Assembly (NCBI GenBank): GCA_031263875.1
Contig: JAISEX010000094.1
Span: 1 to 5,872 of the forward strand
DNA: 5,872 nt
Source: Eubacteriales Family XIII. Incertae Sedis bacterium
GTDB lineage: Bacteria > Bacillota > Clostridia > Peptostreptococcales > Anaerovoracaceae
Reading direction: 5' to 3'
The notes beneath the pieces were generated by a model. The model saw nothing but the letters and a program-made list of their open reading frames with translations. It ran no database searches and was not told the DNA's origin. Below are positions 1 to 5,807 of this stretch, piece after piece. The translations under genes and the position numbers were made by a program. Every line of letters begins with the position of its first letter. The first letter of the stretch is position 1.

Positions 1-151
1 CCTTGGGCGCTGCTTCGCACCGCCGCCACATGCGGGCAGCGTCCACGACCCGCCCGTCCTTCCTCCGGCGTCCCCGGTTTACCTCACGCGCACCAACCAA
101 AGCGAGAGCCGAAGCGCAACATGGGCATCCTTCCCGTGCCGTCACCCCTTA
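1..151. other. unassigned GC-rich flank downstream of fic
   Basis: These 151 bases lie just past the fic stop codon and hold no gene I can support. An open frame on the plus strand runs from the left edge into fic, but it is rich in Arg, Pro and Ser, lacks a ribosome binding site and reads as GC-rich noise. I looked for an intrinsic terminator for fic here and found no stable hairpin followed by a T run on the minus strand, so fic transcription may end outside the window or by another mechanism. Confidence 0.5.
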
Positions 152-1273
152 TCAAAAACCGCCGCCCTCCGCCTCCATCACATACGACGTACTGCGGCCG
201 CCGCCGTCCGATTTTCTCAACACGCCCTTATCTACCAAATCGTTGATATCCCGCAGCGCCGTATCATGAGAGCACTTGGTTATCTTCGCCCATTTCGATG
301 AGGTAACCTTCCCCTCAAACCCGTCTATCATTCTATTCACCATATCCAACTGTCTTTCATTAAACGGTATTTTACGCCATCTCTCAAACAGGCGCGCCTT
401 CGCCGCCGCCTCATTTATGTGTGCAGTGCTCGATTCCATTGCCCGGCATACGCAGCCGAGAAACCACCCGATCCATTCGGTAACATCGCCCGACATGCGC
501 TGCGCCCATTCTAGCGCATCATAATACTCTTTCCGCTCCGCCATCAACTGCGCGGAAAGGCTGTAATACCGATCGGGATTGTTTTCCGCGCGTGCGAGCA
601 AGAGATCCGACAAAGCCCTGCCGATACGCCCATTGCCGTCGTCAAACGGATGTATGCTCTCAAAACGCAAATGCGCGATCGCCGCTTTTACATACGGATC
701 CATATCACGTTCGGCATTCAGCCATTTCAAATACCGCTTCATTTCAAGCGGAACGCGCCGGGCGTCCGGAGCCGCGTAATGGACCCGCTCCTTCCCGAGC
801 GCGCCCGAAACTATCTCCATGCTCTCGGTGCGGTACGCCCCGACCCTTATGCGCTGTATGCCGCTTCTCCCCATCGGGAACAACGCCGTGTGCCAGCCGA
901 ACAAACGCTCATCCGTTACGGCCTCGGCATAATTTTGCGTGGCGTCGAGCGACATCTCGATCACTCCCTCCGTATAATGATCCGGAAATATCTCTATCAT
1001 GCCGGCAACTTCGATACCAAGTTTTTTCGCGACAGACGATCTGACGCTTGTGATGTCGAGAAATTCACCCTCGATCTGCGAGGATTTTACTATTTCGGCC
1101 GATACGGATTTCAGAATGGCATCGTCGCGAACCTCAAATCCCAGCGCGTCAAGTTTGCCGAGCAGCAAGCCGCGCTCCAAATACACGCGGCGCAATACAT
1201 CGTGTAATGCCCGCTCGTCCCAGCTCAGTTCGGGCCAATCCGCCCTCTCGTATATATATTTTCTCGCGTACAT
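152..1273 (-). CDS. Fic family protein, probable self-inhibited AMP-transferase (DUF4172-Fic-winged helix)
   Basis: This 373-residue protein should transfer AMP, or a related nucleotide group, from a nucleotide cofactor to a hydroxyl side chain of a target protein in the cytoplasm. The catalytic Fic motif HPFDDGNGRIGR is complete at residues 208-219, with the catalytic His208, the metal-binding Asp/Asn region and the phosphate-binding GNGR. Near the N-terminus, SSQIEG (residues 64-69) fits the inhibitory helix motif [S/T]xxxE[G/N]; Glu68 would block productive ATP binding, which makes this a class II, self-inhibited Fic. Residues 1 to about 60, opening YIYERADWPELSWDE, look like the DUF4172 domain, and residues about 300-365 look like a winged-helix DNA-binding domain. 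Length and domain order are normal for this subfamily. An in-frame ATG 39 nt upstream (1312) exists, but only the chosen start has a Shine-Dalgarno site and it begins at the conserved MYARKYIYE. The gene has its own promoter and no antitoxin neighbour. The target is unknown; regulation of its own promoter by the winged helix is only a possibility. Confidence 0.93.
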   Translation of the reverse strand: MYARKYIYERADWPELSWDERALHDVLRRVYLERGLLLGKLDALGFEVRDDAILKSVSAEIVKSSQIEGEFLDITSVRSSVAKKLGIEVAGMIEIFPDHYTEGVIEMSLDATQNYAEAVTDERLFGWHTALFPMGRSGIQRIRVGAYRTESMEIVSGALGKERVHYAAPDARRVPLEMKRYLKWLNAERDMDPYVKAAIAHLRFESIHPFDDGNGRIGRALSDLLLARAENNPDRYYSLSAQLMAERKEYYDALEWAQRMSGDVTEWIGWFLGCVCRAMESSTAHINEAAAKARLFERWRKIPFNERQLDMVNRMIDGFEGKVTSSKWAKITKCSHDTALRDINDLVDKGVLRKSDGGGRSTSYVMEAEGGGF

Positions 1274-1277
1274 GCTG

Positions 1278-1282
1278 CCTCC
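1278..1282 (-). promoter_or_regulatory. Shine-Dalgarno site deciding the fic start
   Basis: GGAGG on the minus strand lies 4 nt before the ATG at 1273. It falls inside the longer open frame that begins at 1312, whose own ATG has no comparable site. This supports the shorter 373-residue protein. Confidence 0.8.
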
Positions 1283-1332
1283 ATGCGGTGATAAGAAGAT
1301 TATTATACGCATATTTTGCGTCGAATAACTAT

Positions 1333-1361
1333 AGTATACACCGCAAAAGCCTTTTTTGCAA
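1333..1361 (-). promoter_or_regulatory. predicted sigma-70-type promoter of fic
   Basis: On the minus strand, TTGCAA (1356-1361) and TATACT (1333-1338) are separated by exactly 17 nt and match the -35 and -10 consensus at 4/6 and 5/6 positions. Transcription would start near 1326, giving a leader of about 53 nt. A second perfect TATAAT lies at 1302-1307 but has no convincing -35 at the right distance. Start site inferred from spacing only. Confidence 0.6.
1343..1359. repeat. inverted repeat inside the fic promoter, possible operator
   Basis: GCAAAA (1343-1348) and TTTTGC (1354-1359) form a perfect 6-bp inverted repeat with a 5-nt centre. It overlaps the -35 hexamer and most of the promoter spacer, a position where a bound repressor would block RNA polymerase. 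Short A/T-rich inverted repeats are common by chance, so an operator role is inference. Confidence 0.35.
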
Positions 1362-1527
1362 TGCCCGCTGTATACGGGCTGTACGGCACGGAGAGAACGT
1401 TCATGTCATGTCTAGTTCTCGCGTATTTTGATTTTTGTGTGAAAAACGGGTTCGCCGTAGGAAAGACGGGCGTGACGTGGGCTTTTCTCGCGTTTCACGC
1501 GCACGGTAGAGCGCCACGGGCTAACGT

Positions 1528-1559
1528 TCGCTGCGCTCACTCCTCCACTCGCTGCGCTC
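1528..1559. repeat. 11-bp direct repeat, 21-bp period
   Basis: TCGCTGCGCTC occurs perfectly at 1528-1538 and again at 1549-1559, with a degenerate TTTCGCTG following at 1561. Read on the minus strand it gives the GAGCGCAGCGA pattern often found in GC-rich interspersed intergenic repeats. It directly abuts the hairpin at 1570-1606, so the two may form one repeat unit. Confidence 0.65.
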
Positions 1560-1569
1560 GTTTCGCTGT

Positions 1570-1606
1570 CCTGTTTTACACTGCGGCTGAAGCCGCGTAA
1601 AACAGG
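1570..1606. repeat. 37-nt imperfect palindrome / strong hairpin
   Basis: The outer arms CCTGTTTTAC (1570-1579) and GTAAAACAGG (1597-1606) pair perfectly over 10 bp. Inside them GCGGC (1583-1587) pairs with GCCGC (1592-1596) across a TGAA loop, leaving a 3-nt bulge (ACT, 1580-1582) on the left side. The result is a 15-bp bulged stem. There is no T run directly after it on either strand, so it is not a standard intrinsic terminator. It might be a palindromic intergenic repeat unit, a structured RNA element or a protein-binding site. Confidence 0.75.
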
Positions 1607-1612
1607 CACCGG

Positions 1613-1704
1613 TGGGGCACTCAAAAATAAGATGCCGTTTTTCGTGAATGCTCGCAAAGAGGACGATTTCGCGATGAGTGACAAAATCATTCCCGCGTGC
1701 CCCA
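1613..1704. repeat. 92-bp segment bounded by 8-bp inverted repeats
   Basis: TGGGGCAC (1613-1620) and GTGCCCCA (1697-1704) are perfect inverted repeats enclosing 76 nt. The outer bases TGGGGC match those of the 85-bp inverted-repeat element at 5606-5690, and GCGCATGGGGC occurs at both (minus strand 1699-1709, plus strand 5601-5611). An 8-bp pair at this distance can arise by chance, so a mobile-element origin is a weak inference. Confidence 0.3.
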
Positions 1705-1789
1705 TGCGCCCGGGTCATATGTAACACGTTCAATGAAACGAGCTTTCACACAACCTGCCGCCCCATTTGTCATCAAAAACTGCCGCATG

Positions 1790-1818
1790 AAAAAACAAGG
1801 CGAGCCCGAAAGCTCGCC
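1790..1818 (-). terminator. intrinsic terminator of the aminotransferase gene
   Basis: On the minus strand GGCGAGC and GCTCGCC pair over 7 bp around a TTTCGG loop (1799-1818) and are followed at once by TTGTTTTTT (1790-1798). It lies about 49 nt after the aminotransferase stop codon. GC-rich stem plus T tract is the standard factor-independent terminator form, and it separates this transcript from fic. Confidence 0.88.
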
Positions 1819-1866
1819 CCGTTCGTTTTGTGTTATGCGCTCTCGCGCATTGTCCGTAATCTGTGT

Positions 1867-3228
1867 TTACAGATTGAACTCCTTTTTGACGTCCGCCAAA
1901 GCCTCGTCGAGGGCAATAAAGACCTTCTCGATGCTCTCATCGGAGAGAACAGCCGGGGGCTCAAGCCGCACGGTCTTGGCATTGACAAGCGTACCCGCCG
2001 TCATAATGTGCCGCTGGAAAAGACCCTTCGTGACGGCATATCCAACTTCGGCTTCCGGGAATTCCATGCAGATCAGCAGGCCCGCGCCGCGGTATGCGGT
2101 CAGGACCGTCGGGTATTTCTGCTGAAGTTCGCCGAGCTTCTTCATAAAGAGCTCGCCCTTCGTCTTGCACATACCCGGTATGTCATGCTCAAGCATAAAT
2201 TTGATGGTGGCGATGGCCGCCGCGCACGCGAGCGGGTTACCGCCGAATGTCGGGCTGCCGAGTATCCACGGATTCTCGACGAGCTTGTCGATCCACGTCC
2301 ACGGACGCGCGATAATACCCGTAATGGGCATAATGCCGCCGCCGTAAGCCTTACCGAACGTCAAAATGTCCGGCGTGACGTCTTCAACTTCACAACGCCA
2401 CATCGTACCGGTACGTCCCATCCCCGTCTGGATCTCATCGAAGATAAGCGCGACCTTGTAGTCGTCCGCGATCCTTCTGAGTTCCTTCAGGTAGCCTTTT
2501 TCCGGAATGATAACGCCGCCTTCGCCCTGAATAGGCTCGACGATGATTCCCGCGACCTTTTCGCCAACCGTAACGAGATTCTTTATCGCCGTTTCAACCG
2601 CTTCCGCATTGCCGTATTCGACATGCTGGACCTGCTGGATAAGCGGGATATAATCCTCTCTGTAAGCGCCTTTGCCGCCCATCGAGATGGCGCCCATGGA
2701 TTTACCGTGGAACGCGCCGACCGTCGAGATGTACCATCTGCCGCCCGTCGCAAGACGCGCGAGCTTCAGAGCCATTTCAACAGCCTCCGCGCCGCCGTTC
2801 GTAAAGAACGCGTGCTGCAGATCGCCCGGTGTAATAAGGGCGGTGAGGCGGGCGAGGTAGCCGCGAAGCGGATCGATCAGTTCCTGCGAGTGGAGCGCGT
2901 AACGCGCGAGCTGCGCCTGAACCGTCTTCAATATCTCTGGATTGCGGTGGCCGCAGGTGTAAATACCGAACCCGCCGAGGCAGTCGATAAACTGCGCGCC
3001 ATTCAAATCTTCAAAATGGTCGACGCTGTCGGTCCATTCGATGAATGCCGCATCTGTCGATACGGATTTTCTGTATTCCAACCATCCGGGATTGACGTTT
3101 TCATTGAAGTTCGCAATGGATTCGTCGTGGATCTGTACCTTATCAGAATCGGAAAGCGAGTCTGATTCGATGAAACCAACTACCTTGCGGGCTTCTTCAA
3201 GTGCTAACTTTTTGTCTGTCATTGTCAT
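1867..3228 (-). CDS. patA: putrescine aminotransferase-like class III PLP aminotransferase
   Basis: This 453-residue cytoplasmic enzyme should move a terminal amino group from a diamine to 2-oxoglutarate; for putrescine this gives 4-aminobutanal (which cyclises to 1-pyrroline) and glutamate. It is a fold-type I, class III (ornithine/GABA-type) aminotransferase of normal length. The Schiff-base lysine is K293 in FGKAYGGG, the cofactor-ring aspartate is D264 in IFDEIQTGMGRTG, the phosphate-binding loop is NGGAEAVE (144-151), and SPTFGGNPLACAAA (325-338) is the conserved late loop. Stretches that recall E. coli PatA/YgjG rather than generic family members are NPGWLEYRKSV (47-57), LGGFGIYTCGHRNP (84-97), LHSQELIDPLR (112-122) and AGTLVNAKTVRLEPP (411-425). 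The start at 3228 sits 8 nt from AGGAGG; an ATG two codons later is spaced 14 nt and is less likely. It has its own promoter and terminator and follows the permease by 176 bp. Other diamines such as cadaverine, or an omega-amino acid, remain possible substrates. Confidence 0.88.
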   Translation of the reverse strand: MTMTDKKLALEEARKVVGFIESDSLSDSDKVQIHDESIANFNENVNPGWLEYRKSVSTDAAFIEWTDSVDHFEDLNGAQFIDCLGGFGIYTCGHRNPEILKTVQAQLARYALHSQELIDPLRGYLARLTALITPGDLQHAFFTNGGAEAVEMALKLARLATGGRWYISTVGAFHGKSMGAISMGGKGAYREDYIPLIQQVQHVEYGNAEAVETAIKNLVTVGEKVAGIIVEPIQGEGGVIIPEKGYLKELRRIADDYKVALIFDEIQTGMGRTGTMWRCEVEDVTPDILTFGKAYGGGIMPITGIIARPWTWIDKLVENPWILGSPTFGGNPLACAAAIATIKFMLEHDIPGMCKTKGELFMKKLGELQQKYPTVLTAYRGAGLLICMEFPEAEVGYAVTKGLFQRHIMTAGTLVNAKTVRLEPPAVLSDESIEKVFIALDEALADVKKEFNL

Positions 3229-3236
3229 GGATAAAA

Positions 3237-3242
3237 CCTCCT
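3237..3242 (-). promoter_or_regulatory. Shine-Dalgarno site of the aminotransferase
   Basis: AGGAGG on the minus strand lies 8 nt before the ATG at 3228 and 14 nt before the next in-frame ATG at 3222. The spacing selects the first of the two. Confidence 0.85.
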
Positions 3243-3273
3243 AACGTTTTATTAACAGAACTGCTATAAACCC

Positions 3274-3302
3274 ATTATCGCACACCGCGCGCAGCTTCTC
3301 AA
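3274..3302 (-). promoter_or_regulatory. predicted sigma-70-type promoter of the aminotransferase
   Basis: On the minus strand TTGAGA (3297-3302) and GATAAT (3274-3279) each match five of six consensus bases and are spaced exactly 17 nt apart. Transcription would start near 3267, giving a leader of about 39 nt, too short for a metabolite riboswitch. It implies that the aminotransferase can be expressed independently of the permease upstream. Confidence 0.7.
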
Positions 3303-3364
3303 TGACTTGCTTGCCGTCAGCGGCTATCCGGTTGCTCTCCGAACGCCATTGGCCCCTTACCGGC

Positions 3365-3394
3365 AATTTTTCGCCGCCGCGATGCGCGAAAATT
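3365..3394 (-). repeat. inverted repeat after the permease, possible weak terminator
   Basis: On the minus strand AATTTTCGC (3386-3394) and GCGAAAAATT (3365-3374) pair with one extra A, around an 11-nt GC-rich loop, starting 10 nt after the permease stop codon. No T run follows. It could be a weak terminator, a 3'-end stabilising hairpin or nothing; whether transcription reads through into the aminotransferase cannot be told from sequence. Confidence 0.4.
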
Positions 3395-3404
3395 TCAATT
3401 ACTA

Positions 3405-5276
3405 CTATTCTTTGTCACCTACCGCACCGGCCGGCGCCTTCTCGTCCGTTCCGGGAGCCTTCAGTCTTGCGAGGCGCGCCACGCAGAAGTAAACGAGAAC
3501 ATACGTCACAACGAGGCACAGCATCAGCAGCCAGACCGTTCCCATGCCGTCGGAAGTGAAGACGTTCTTCCCTTCTTCAAATCCCGCCGGATTGAACGAT
3601 ATGGTCACAAACGATAAGATTATCGAACCGATCGTTACGAGAATGAGCAGAGCGGATAATCCCGCGCCGTTGCCGACTTTCTTTTCCTTCTCGACCTTCA
3701 CGTCATTGCCCGTCTTGTCCGGGAATTTCTCGTCGAACGTCACTTCGTCCGCGCCGAGCGTGATGACATTACGGATCTTGCCGCGGTATTTCTGTATCGC
3801 GTAAACGGCTATCGGCGCTATGATGATGTCCATCGAGAGGACGAAGATCGGGATGCCGTCGCCTTCTTCAAAGATAAGCAATACCATTGCCGCGACCTGC
3901 ACGATAACAGCGAGCCACGCAAGCCCGGGGAACCATTTCGCCTTTACCGTCAAATCGGTCTGCGGATCGTAACCGCGCAGTTTCAGGCGCTTTCTGAACC
4001 GTATCTGCGAATACAGAATGCCGACCCAGCAGAGCGTTCCCGTAAAGCCCGCGATGCCGATAAGCGCGATATACAGCTTGTTGTCCTCACCGCCGCCCCA
4101 ACCGACATTCACGATCAGGAAGCTGAACACGAATATTATCCACACGAACGCGAGCGAGAATATCGTCGCTTTCTGCGGCGTATTATACCGGTTCAAATCG
4201 GACAGGAACTTCGGCGCAAGCCCTTCGACCGAAAGGCCGTAGAGCGACCGCACCGTTCCGTAGAAGCCGGAGTTCGCGCAACTGAAGGCCGCGATCAGCG
4301 TTACCACCTCGAATATTTTCGCGCCCCAGCCAAAGCCGTACGACACCAACGCCTGAGCGAATACCGAGTCCTCGAGCGTCGCCGCGAAATGCGGCATTAT
4401 CAGCGAAAGGATGAAAATCGGCACCAGATAGATCAAAATAATACGGAACGCGACCTTCTTGCAGGCCGCAGGGACGTTTTTCGCCGGATCCTGCGTTTCC
4501 GCCGCGGACAGCCCGACTATCTCGGAACCCTGGAAATTGACGAGCGTCCATATCATCATCGTGATAATAATGAAGCCGCCGCTCGGGAACAGCGTTTTGA
4601 ACGTCGAAACGGCCGCGCCGCCGGTGCTGGCAAGCATCGCTTTCAGCCCGATAAAGCCCGACGCGATCTCGAACGTTTCGCCTTCCTCGTTCGTCATCGT
4701 CGCACCCTTGTTCGCCGCGCCGATCCAAATGACTATCGCAGCGATAACAAACATCGCAATAGCGATGATCTTGATGATGGCCATAATCGATTCCAGATGA
4801 CCAAACCATTTCACCTGATAGACATTGATCAGCGTCAGCAGCGCGAGCGCAATGACGCCGGAAATGAATATCACGAGAAGACTTGCCTGACCGTCAAAGA
4901 ACAGCGCGTTGACGAACGTCGCGACAGCGAGCGCCTCCGATGGGATATAACAGACCCAGTTCGCCCAGAACGCCCAGCCGATACCCGCGGACGCCGTGTC
5001 ACCCATAAACTCCCTCGTGTACGAAACGAATGATCCGCGCCGTGGAATATTTACGAGCATCTCCGCGAAACTCTGCATAACGCCGTAAATAGTAAGACCC
5101 GCAAGCGCGTATGAAATAAGAACCGCCCCGGCGCCCATATCATGGAACGTGAGGCCAAGGCCAAGGAAATAGCAGGATCCTATTATCCCGCCGAGCGCAA
5201 TAAGAGATACATGCCATGACCTGATACCTCTCGAAAGCGTACGCTCACTTTTGTTAACAATTCTTGCTTCCGCCAT
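3405..5276 (-). CDS. APC-superfamily amino acid permease (AAT type) with C-terminal two-helix extension
   Basis: This 623-residue inner-membrane protein should be a secondary importer of an amino acid or amine driven by an ion gradient. Helix 1 carries the broken substrate-binding motif LGGIIGSCYFLGLG (28-41), and helix 6 carries NFQGSEIVGLSAAE (247-260), closely resembling the AAT-family FQGTELIGIAAGE signature of lysine and GABA permeases. A further family feature is the positively charged loop NIPRRGSFVSYTREF (76-90) after helix 2. Twelve core helices run from about 22 to 496. A 45-residue charged loop (497-538, rich in Lys, Asp and Glu) then leads to two additional helices (about 539-562 and 577-602) and a charged tail. 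Usual AAT members are about 450-490 residues with 12 helices, so roughly 130 residues are extra. The loop between helices 5 and 6 (188-231) also looks long. GGAGG lies 8 nt before the ATG. The aminotransferase downstream suggests an amine- or ornithine/lysine/GABA-like substrate, but the sequence does not fix it. Confidence 0.9.
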   Translation of the reverse strand: MAEARIVNKSERTLSRGIRSWHVSLIALGGIIGSCYFLGLGLTFHDMGAGAVLISYALAGLTIYGVMQSFAEMLVNIPRRGSFVSYTREFMGDTASAGIGWAFWANWVCYIPSEALAVATFVNALFFDGQASLLVIFISGVIALALLTLINVYQVKWFGHLESIMAIIKIIAIAMFVIAAIVIWIGAANKGATMTNEEGETFEIASGFIGLKAMLASTGGAAVSTFKTLFPSGGFIIITMMIWTLVNFQGSEIVGLSAAETQDPAKNVPAACKKVAFRIILIYLVPIFILSLIMPHFAATLEDSVFAQALVSYGFGWGAKIFEVVTLIAAFSCANSGFYGTVRSLYGLSVEGLAPKFLSDLNRYNTPQKATIFSLAFVWIIFVFSFLIVNVGWGGGEDNKLYIALIGIAGFTGTLCWVGILYSQIRFRKRLKLRGYDPQTDLTVKAKWFPGLAWLAVIVQVAAMVLLIFEEGDGIPIFVLSMDIIIAPIAVYAIQKYRGKIRNVITLGADEVTFDEKFPDKTGNDVKVEKEKKVGNGAGLSALLILVTIGSIILSFVTISFNPAGFEEGKNVFTSDGMGTVWLLMLCLVVTYVLVYFCVARLARLKAPGTDEKAPAGAVGDKE

Positions 5277-5284
5277 AAAAGCTT

Positions 5285-5289
5285 CCTCC
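5285..5289 (-). promoter_or_regulatory. Shine-Dalgarno site of the permease
   Basis: GGAGG, within a longer AGGGAGGA on the minus strand, lies 8 nt before the ATG at 5276. This confirms the start and rules against a longer N-terminus. Confidence 0.8.
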
Positions 5290-5354
5290 CTTTCCGGTGA
5301 CCCGTATCATAAAAGCCCAAAATAATATGATTGCGACAAGCCACCTTCTTACAA

Positions 5355-5380
5355 GGCAATTCTATAACCAAATTATTGCC
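5355..5380. repeat. inverted repeat in the permease upstream region
   Basis: GGCAAT (5355-5360) and ATTGCC (5375-5380) are perfect 6-bp arms with a 14-nt AT-rich centre, about 80-100 bp upstream of the permease start. The position would suit an operator or activator site, but short arms of this kind also occur by chance. Confidence 0.35.
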
Positions 5381-5480
5381 CTGTCCATGGAATATTTCCC
5401 ATGCATTAATGTTCAGAATATTTTTTAATTTATAGCGATGCTTTCGCACAACCCTTGCAATTAAACCGTGCCATAAAACG

Positions 5481-5520
5481 CAACTCAGTTGTTCAAATGT
5501 CCAATAGTTGTTGCGACAAC
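5481..5520. repeat. pair of short palindromes upstream of the permease
   Basis: CAACTCAGTTG (5481-5491) is an 11-bp palindrome, and GTTGTTGCGACAAC (5507-5520) has perfect 5-bp arms around TGCG. Both arms carry the core GTTG/CAAC, so the two sites share a sequence theme and may be repeated binding sites for one regulator about 205-245 bp before the permease start. Function is inferred from position only. Confidence 0.4.
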
Positions 5521-5605
5521 GTGAACGCGTTATGGACCCAAACTCCCGTATTGCCCACACAATTCTTCTCATTTGAGATGATTTAAGTAATTTTTTTTGG
5601 GCGCA

Positions 5606-5690
5606 TGGGGCTGTCCGTGGGAGAATAAGGCGCCTAATTGTTAAATCTTTAACGACATGAAATTGTTTCAAACGCAACAAGACAGCCCCA
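5606..5690. repeat. 85-bp element bounded by perfect 10-bp inverted repeats
   Basis: TGGGGCTGTC (5606-5615) and GACAGCCCCA (5681-5690) are perfect inverted repeats enclosing 65 nt. The interior is AT-rich and contains a second palindrome, GTTAAA-TC-TTTAAC (5640-5653). G-rich ends of the GGGGCTGTC kind resemble the terminal repeats of several insertion-sequence families (from memory, not checked), so this may be a miniature inverted-repeat element or a deleted insertion sequence. I see no transposase coding sequence inside and no obvious target-site duplication. A second pairing, AGCCCC (5684-5689) with GGGGCT (5702-5707), competes with the right arm. Confidence 0.6.
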
Positions 5691-5720
5691 CCGGGCTATC
5701 CGGGGCTCCGCTTTGCTCCG

Positions 5721-5807
5721 GCCGCGGCGCGTAGGACGAGTGCGAGAGATGCGGAATATCTGATTTACAATTTATGGAATCTGATTGCTTGGCGCCCGCG
5801 CCGCGGC
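5721..5807. repeat. 11-bp GC inverted repeat enclosing 65 nt
   Basis: GCCGCGGCGCG (5721-5731) and CGCGCCGCGGC (5797-5807) are perfect inverted repeats with 65 nt between them, the same inner length as the neighbouring 85-bp element. The enclosed sequence is AT-rich in the middle. In such GC-rich DNA the arms are less surprising than they look, and no function can be assigned. Confidence 0.45.

Larger units (their letters stand above)
1362..1789. other. gene-free interval between the fic promoter and the aminotransferase terminator
   Basis: This 428-bp stretch holds no gene I can support. Besides the listed repeats it contains a small hairpin GCCCG/CGGGC with a 7-nt loop (1363-1379) and a 6-bp inverted repeat GAGAAC/GTTCTC (1393-1398 and 1415-1420). 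Two minus-strand frames of 97 and 70 codons cross it, but neither has a ribosome binding site, one would start at TTG, and one ends in Arg/Glu/Ser repeats produced by the direct repeat at 1528-1559. It could be decayed or repeat-derived DNA. Confidence 0.55.

Noticed and set aside
1274..1312. Longer Fic protein starting at 1312
   Set aside because: The 13 extra residues run through the Shine-Dalgarno site of the ATG at 1273, and the longer start has no such site of its own.
1363..1379. GCCCG/CGGGC hairpin as a terminator
   Set aside because: The 5-bp stem is not followed by a T run on either strand and lies just upstream of the fic promoter.
1412..1733. Two minus-strand frames of 97 and 70 codons between fic and the aminotransferase
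   Set aside because: Neither has a ribosome binding site, one would start with TTG, and the Arg/Glu/Ser-rich end of the 70-codon frame comes from the DNA repeat at 1528-1559.
1678..3165. 495-codon open frame on the plus strand opposite the aminotransferase
   Set aside because: It is the antisense shadow of a clear class III aminotransferase, is overloaded with Arg, has no recognisable domain, and no ribosome binding site was seen. The long frame results from the codon use of the real gene.
4389..5033. 214-codon plus-strand and 208-codon minus-strand (4183-4809) frames inside the permease
   Set aside because: Both are rich in Arg, Asp and His, lack start signals, and lie wholly within a convincing membrane permease frame.
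5183..5680. 165-codon minus-strand frame upstream of and overlapping the permease
   Set aside because: It begins at TTG without a ribosome binding site, overlaps the permease start by 94 bp out of frame, crosses the inverted-repeat element and matches no family I recognise.
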